Assembly (NCBI GenBank): GCA_965206615.1
Contig: CBDBKI010000004.1
Coordinates: 124,001-188,000, forward strand
DNA length: 64,000 nt
Source: VXNE01 sp965206615
GTDB lineage: Bacteria > Pseudomonadota > Gammaproteobacteria > Pseudomonadales > Azotimanducaceae
Direction of reading: 5' to 3'
This document shows, piece by piece, positions 60,987 through 64,000 of this stretch. Position numbers and translations under genes: made by a program. Position 1 is the stretch's first letter. Each line of letters starts with the position of its first letter. The notes under the pieces are model-generated. The model saw only the letters and a program-made list of their open reading frames with translations. It did no database searches and was not told the DNA's origin.

Positions 60987-62915
60987 ATGAGTGGCGTTAC
61001 CCGCCGGGATCTCGTCAACGGCATGGCGATCGGGATCGCCGCCGGTGGTGCACTGTCGCCGCTCGAAGCGATGGCGCGCGGCCTGTTGTCGCCCACGGCA
61101 CTCGGGCCTGAGTACTACCCACCAAAGCTGACCGGTCTGCGGGGCTCGCACGCGGGCTCGTTCGAGGTCGCGCACGCGATTGGGCGCGAGGGCAGACGAT
61201 ACGAGTCCCCGGCGGCGCAGACCGACGAGACCTATGACCTGGTGGTCGTGGGGGGCGGGCTGTCCGGGCTGGCCGCCGCGTGGTTCTTTCGTGAAGCGGT
61301 GGGCGCGCACGCGAGAATATTGGTCATCGACAATCACGACGACTTCGGCGGCCATGCGAAGCAGGTCGAGTTCGAGGTGAACGGACGGCGCCTCATCTCC
61401 TATGGCGGCAGCCAGACTCTCACGCAGTTCAGCGACTTCCCGGCCGCGGCGAAACGCCTCCTGAGGGCGGTGGGATTCGAGCCGGAGCGATTCGACCGGT
61501 ACTTCGATCGAGCGTTCTTCCGGAAGTACATGCAGCCGGGCATCTACTTCGACGCGCAGCGGTATGCGGAGAGCAAGCTCGTCAGGAGTCCGCTGGGCAC
61601 GCTTGCCGACTACGTCGGCGTCGAGCGTTCGCACGACCACGCGGCAATGATCGCCGAGTTCCCGGTATCGGACGAAGCGAAGAAGCAGCTCACCGATCTC
61701 TTTGGCGGTACTCGAGAGTCCGTCTACGCAGACGCATCGGGAGAGATGGCGCTGCAGAAGATGATGACGCAGTCCTATGAGACCTTCCTGCGGCAGGAGC
61801 ATGGGTTCGGAGACGAGGCCTGCGGCGTGCTGCGCGACTACCTGAAAGGCCCGGGCACCCAGTTGGGCCTCGACTCAGTGAACGTCCTGACCGCGGGAGC
61901 ATTTGCCGGCCTGCCGATTCCGGGCCTCATGAATCTCGGCCAGGACGCGCTGCAGATGCTCGGCCTCGGTGGGTTCGGTGGCCCCAGCGATCCCTACATC
62001 CACCACTTCCCCGGCGGCAACTCGGGCGTCGCCCGGTTGATCGTGCGGGACCTGATCCCCGGCGTCGCCGCCGGCACGACACAAGAGGACATGGTGCTCG
62101 CGCGGTTCGGCTACGGCAGGCTGGATGACGAGAAAAACCCGGTCCGAATCCGCTTGAACAGCACGGCGGTAGACGTGCGCCATGGTGCGGAAGGGAAGGC
62201 GGTCGATGTGACCTATGTCCAGGGCGGAAAGGCACATCGCGTGCGCGGGAAGCACGCGGTGATGGCCTGCTACAACCACATGCTGCCGTGGATCTGCCCG
62301 GAGATGGGCGACACGCAGAAGACGGCCCTCCGGTACGCCTCCAAGACGCCTTTCGCCTACACCCAGGTGGCGCTCGGGAACTGGCGCGCCATCGAGAAGA
62401 GCGGTCACGGCATGGTCTACTCGCCCGGCGCCTTCGTTGCCGAGCTCTGGCTGGACTTCCCCGTCAGCATGGGCGGCTACGAGTTTCCGAAGGATCCGGA
62501 CGATCCCACGGTGGTGACGGCGTACCCGATCGTCACGCCGGACCGGAGCGGCCTGTCACCCCGCGAGCAGTTCCGGGTGGGCCGCGCGGCGATGCTGGGG
62601 AAACCGTTCCGGGAGTTCGAGACCGCGATCCTGGAGCAGTTGGACAAGGTGTGGGGGCCCTACGGCATGGACGCCGGGCGCGACGTGGCCGCCATCACCG
62701 TCAACCGCTGGCCGCATGGCTATGCCTATAGCTACGACCCGCTCTGGGATCCGCCGGAATACGACGCATATGGCGACACGGGCCCCCACGTCACGGGCCG
62801 TGCGCAGATGCAGCGGATATCGATCGCCAACTCGGATGCCGGGGCGCAAGCGCTGGTGCAGACGGCGATGGACCAGGGTCATCGCGCCGTCATGGAGCAG
62901 GTGAAGGTCCCGTAG
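60987..62915 (+). CDS. Tat-exported FAD-dependent oxidoreductase
   Basis: A 642-residue flavoprotein. The N-terminus has a twin-arginine-type signal (TRRDLVNGMAIGIAAGGAL). The FAD-binding motif is DLVVVGGGLSGLAAAWFF, followed by VIDNHDDFGGHAKQVEFEVN as in amine-oxidase-like and spermidine-dehydrogenase-like NAD(P)-binding proteins. Other marks are LISYGGSQTLTQFSDFPAA and the C-terminal WPHGYAYSYDPLWD. It probably oxidises an organic substrate in the periplasm; substrate unknown. The stop TAG lies in the palindromic repeat at 62912. Confidence 0.85.
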   Translation: MSGVTRRDLVNGMAIGIAAGGALSPLEAMARGLLSPTALGPEYYPPKLTGLRGSHAGSFEVAHAIGREGRRYESPAAQTDETYDLVVVGGGLSGLAAAWFFREAVGAHARILVIDNHDDFGGHAKQVEFEVNGRRLISYGGSQTLTQFSDFPAAAKRLLRAVGFEPERFDRYFDRAFFRKYMQPGIYFDAQRYAESKLVRSPLGTLADYVGVERSHDHAAMIAEFPVSDEAKKQLTDLFGGTRESVYADASGEMALQKMMTQSYETFLRQEHGFGDEACGVLRDYLKGPGTQLGLDSVNVLTAGAFAGLPIPGLMNLGQDALQMLGLGGFGGPSDPYIHHFPGGNSGVARLIVRDLIPGVAAGTTQEDMVLARFGYGRLDDEKNPVRIRLNSTAVDVRHGAEGKAVDVTYVQGGKAHRVRGKHAVMACYNHMLPWICPEMGDTQKTALRYASKTPFAYTQVALGNWRAIEKSGHGMVYSPGAFVAELWLDFPVSMGGYEFPKDPDDPTVVTAYPIVTPDRSGLSPREQFRVGRAAMLGKPFREFETAILEQLDKVWGPYGMDAGRDVAAITVNRWPHGYAYSYDPLWDPPEYDAYGDTGPHVTGRAQMQRISIANSDAGAQALVQTAMDQGHRAVMEQVKVP

Positions 62916-62989
62916 GGGCGACCCTTGTGGTCGCCCGTCTTGACGGCCTGCACGAACCCGAGACGGGACGGGACAAGCCCGTCCCCTAC
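62912..62989. repeat. Composite palindromic repeat between convergent FAD-enzyme and dcd genes
   Basis: A 78-bp element from GTAGGGG to CCCCTAC with module A (stem GGGCGACC/GGTCGCCC) at the left and module B (stem GGGACGGG/CCCGTCCC) at the right. The outward TAG triplets are the actual stop codons of the flavoprotein gene (62913-62915) and of dcd (minus strand 62986-62988). So the whole convergent gap consists of the element. Confidence 0.8.
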
Positions 62990-63552
62990 GGTTTCGGCAG
63001 CGTCACTCCCTGCTGCCCCTGGTACTTCCCGCCGCGATCGCTGTAGCTCGTCTCGCACTGCTCGTCCGCCTGGAAGAAAAGGAGTTGCGAGACTCCTTCC
63101 CTGGCATAGATCTTCGCCGGCAGGTTCGTCGTGTTCGAGAACTCCAGCGTGACGTGGCCTTCCCACTCGGGCTCGAGGGGGGTGACGTTGACGATGATGC
63201 CGCAGCGCGCGTACGTCGACTTGCCGACGCACAGCGTCAGCACGTCGCGCGGGATGCGGAAGTACTCGATCGTGCTGGCCAGGGCGAAGGAGTTGGGGGG
63301 CACGATGCAGCTGTCGCCCTCGATATCCACGAAGCTGCGCTCATCGAACGCCTTCGGGTCGACGACGGCGGAGTGAATGTTCGTGAACACCTTGAAGGCG
63401 GAGCCGCAGCGGACGTCGTAGCCGTAGCTCGACGTGCCGTAGGAGATGACCTTGCGGTCGTCGACGGTGCGTACCTGGCCCGGCTCGAACGGCTCGATCA
63501 TGCCGTGTTCGAGCACCATCTGCCGGATCCACCGATCGGAGCGGATCGTCAC
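62986..63552 (-). CDS. dcd: dCTP deaminase
   Basis: A 188-residue dCTP deaminase that makes dUTP for thymidylate synthesis. It starts at a GTG (63552) with IRSDRWIRQMVLEHGMIEPF and has ISYGTSSYGYDVRCG, FVDIEGDSCIVPPNSFALAS, VGKSTYARCGIIVNVTPLEP and GQQGVTLPK at the end. Size and motifs are those of the proteobacterial trimeric enzyme. It follows mrp by 7 bases, a common gammaproteobacterial order. The stop is supplied by the repeat. Confidence 0.96.
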   Translation of the reverse strand: MTIRSDRWIRQMVLEHGMIEPFEPGQVRTVDDRKVISYGTSSYGYDVRCGSAFKVFTNIHSAVVDPKAFDERSFVDIEGDSCIVPPNSFALASTIEYFRIPRDVLTLCVGKSTYARCGIIVNVTPLEPEWEGHVTLEFSNTTNLPAKIYAREGVSQLLFFQADEQCETSYSDRGGKYQGQQGVTLPKP

Positions 63553-63559
63553 GGTCGCT

Positions 63560-64000
63560 TCATTCCATCCGGATGGCGGGCGTGGGGGCGGTGCCCGCAA
63601 GCGTGCGCCACAGCGCCGCGGCCGTGCGTCGCGCGCACGTCCGGAAGAGCGCCGCCATCTCGCCGTCGGGGTCGCTCGCGACCGTCGGGTGTCCCGCGTC
63701 CGTCTGTTCACGGATCTCCGGCGCGAGCGGAAACGCGCCGAGCAGTTCGGTGCCGTACTCGCGCGCCACGCGTTCGCCGCCGCCCGATCCGAACAGGGCG
63801 TGCCGCTTGCCGCAGCCGTCGCAGGCGAAGTAGCTCATGTTCTCCACGATGCCGAGGATCGGGATGTTCACCTTCGAGAACATCTCGATGCCCTTGCGGG
63901 CGTCGGCGAGGGCGATCTCCTGCGGCGTCGTGACGATGACGGCGCCGCCCACCGGCACCGCCTGCGACAGGGTGAGCTGGACGTCGCCGGTGCCGGGGGG
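63560..64000 (-). CDS. mrp: Mrp/ApbC-family iron-sulfur carrier ATPase (3' part)
   Basis: The last 146 residues of an Mrp/ApbC (NBP35-type) P-loop protein; the 5' part with the Walker motif is outside the window. It begins PPGTGDVQLTLSQ and continues AVIVTTPQEIALADARKGIE and ILGIVENMSYFACDGCGKRH. The CxxC (CDGC) cysteines bind the transferred iron-sulfur cluster, and FGSGGGERVAREYG follows. The order mrp-dcd is seen in other gammaproteobacteria. Confidence 0.93.
   Translation of the reverse strand, partial: PPGTGDVQLTLSQAVPVGGAVIVTTPQEIALADARKGIEMFSKVNIPILGIVENMSYFACDGCGKRHALFGSGGGERVAREYGTELLGAFPLAPEIREQTDAGHPTVASDPDGEMAALFRTCARRTAAALWRTLAGTAPTPAIRME

Overview
The window looks like a chromosomal segment of a high-GC (about two thirds G+C by eye), aerobic, free-living gammaproteobacterium. 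The main evidence is gene order. gyrA-serC-pheA-hisC-tyrA-cmk-rpsA-ihfB-lapA, mtaD-ubiG-yciK, trpS-scpA-scpB-rluB with yciO and yciB, and a DUF2066 gene divergent from purM and followed by hda are all gammaproteobacterial arrangements. A TonB-dependent receptor, an NhaD Na+/H+ antiporter, a cytochrome c', a b561-type cytochrome and a CopA copper pump fit an aerobic or marine-like Gram-negative. I cannot name the genus. No rRNA, tRNA, CRISPR array, prophage or intact transposase was found.

Layout. 1-1365: a decayed multidomain acyl-CoA carboxylase. 1414-4978: the two methylcrotonyl-CoA carboxylase subunits (leucine degradation). 4979-9948: a compact accessory island with a truncated DUF4143 ATPase behind a phased palindrome, a Xre-RES toxin-antitoxin pair, and a translationally coupled pair made of a RecQ helicase fused to a phosphoribosyltransferase and a DprA/SMF-like SLOG protein. 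This pair is the best candidate for an under-described defence or DNA-processing system. 10033-20737: mixed metabolism, copper handling, membrane energetics and cytochromes. 20802-23261: a TonB receptor. 23262-24003: a graveyard of gene fragments and palindromic repeats.

24004-37161 holds translation, DNA topology, aromatic amino acid and serine synthesis, and quinone genes in densely coupled operons. 37204-46328 holds rRNA modification, chromosome condensation, tRNA charging, septation, pyridoxal and peptide-folding genes. 46598-53672 holds a desaturase, lipoproteins, a CoA transferase and mnmC. 53673-60951 holds serA, thrC, a MurG-like gene, hda, a CDP-alcohol phosphotransferase, a DUF2066 gene and purM. 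60987-64000 holds a Tat-type FAD enzyme, dcd and the 3' part of mrp.

Two features run through the window. Many genes overlap by 1-8 bases (ATGA, GTGA, TTGA), often with GTG or TTG starts that are supported by Shine-Dalgarno spacing or by the overlap itself. A two-module palindromic repeat bounded by GTAGGGG and CCCCTAC sits between the stop codons of convergent genes and in two cases supplies them. It probably acts as a bidirectional terminator and may be mobile.
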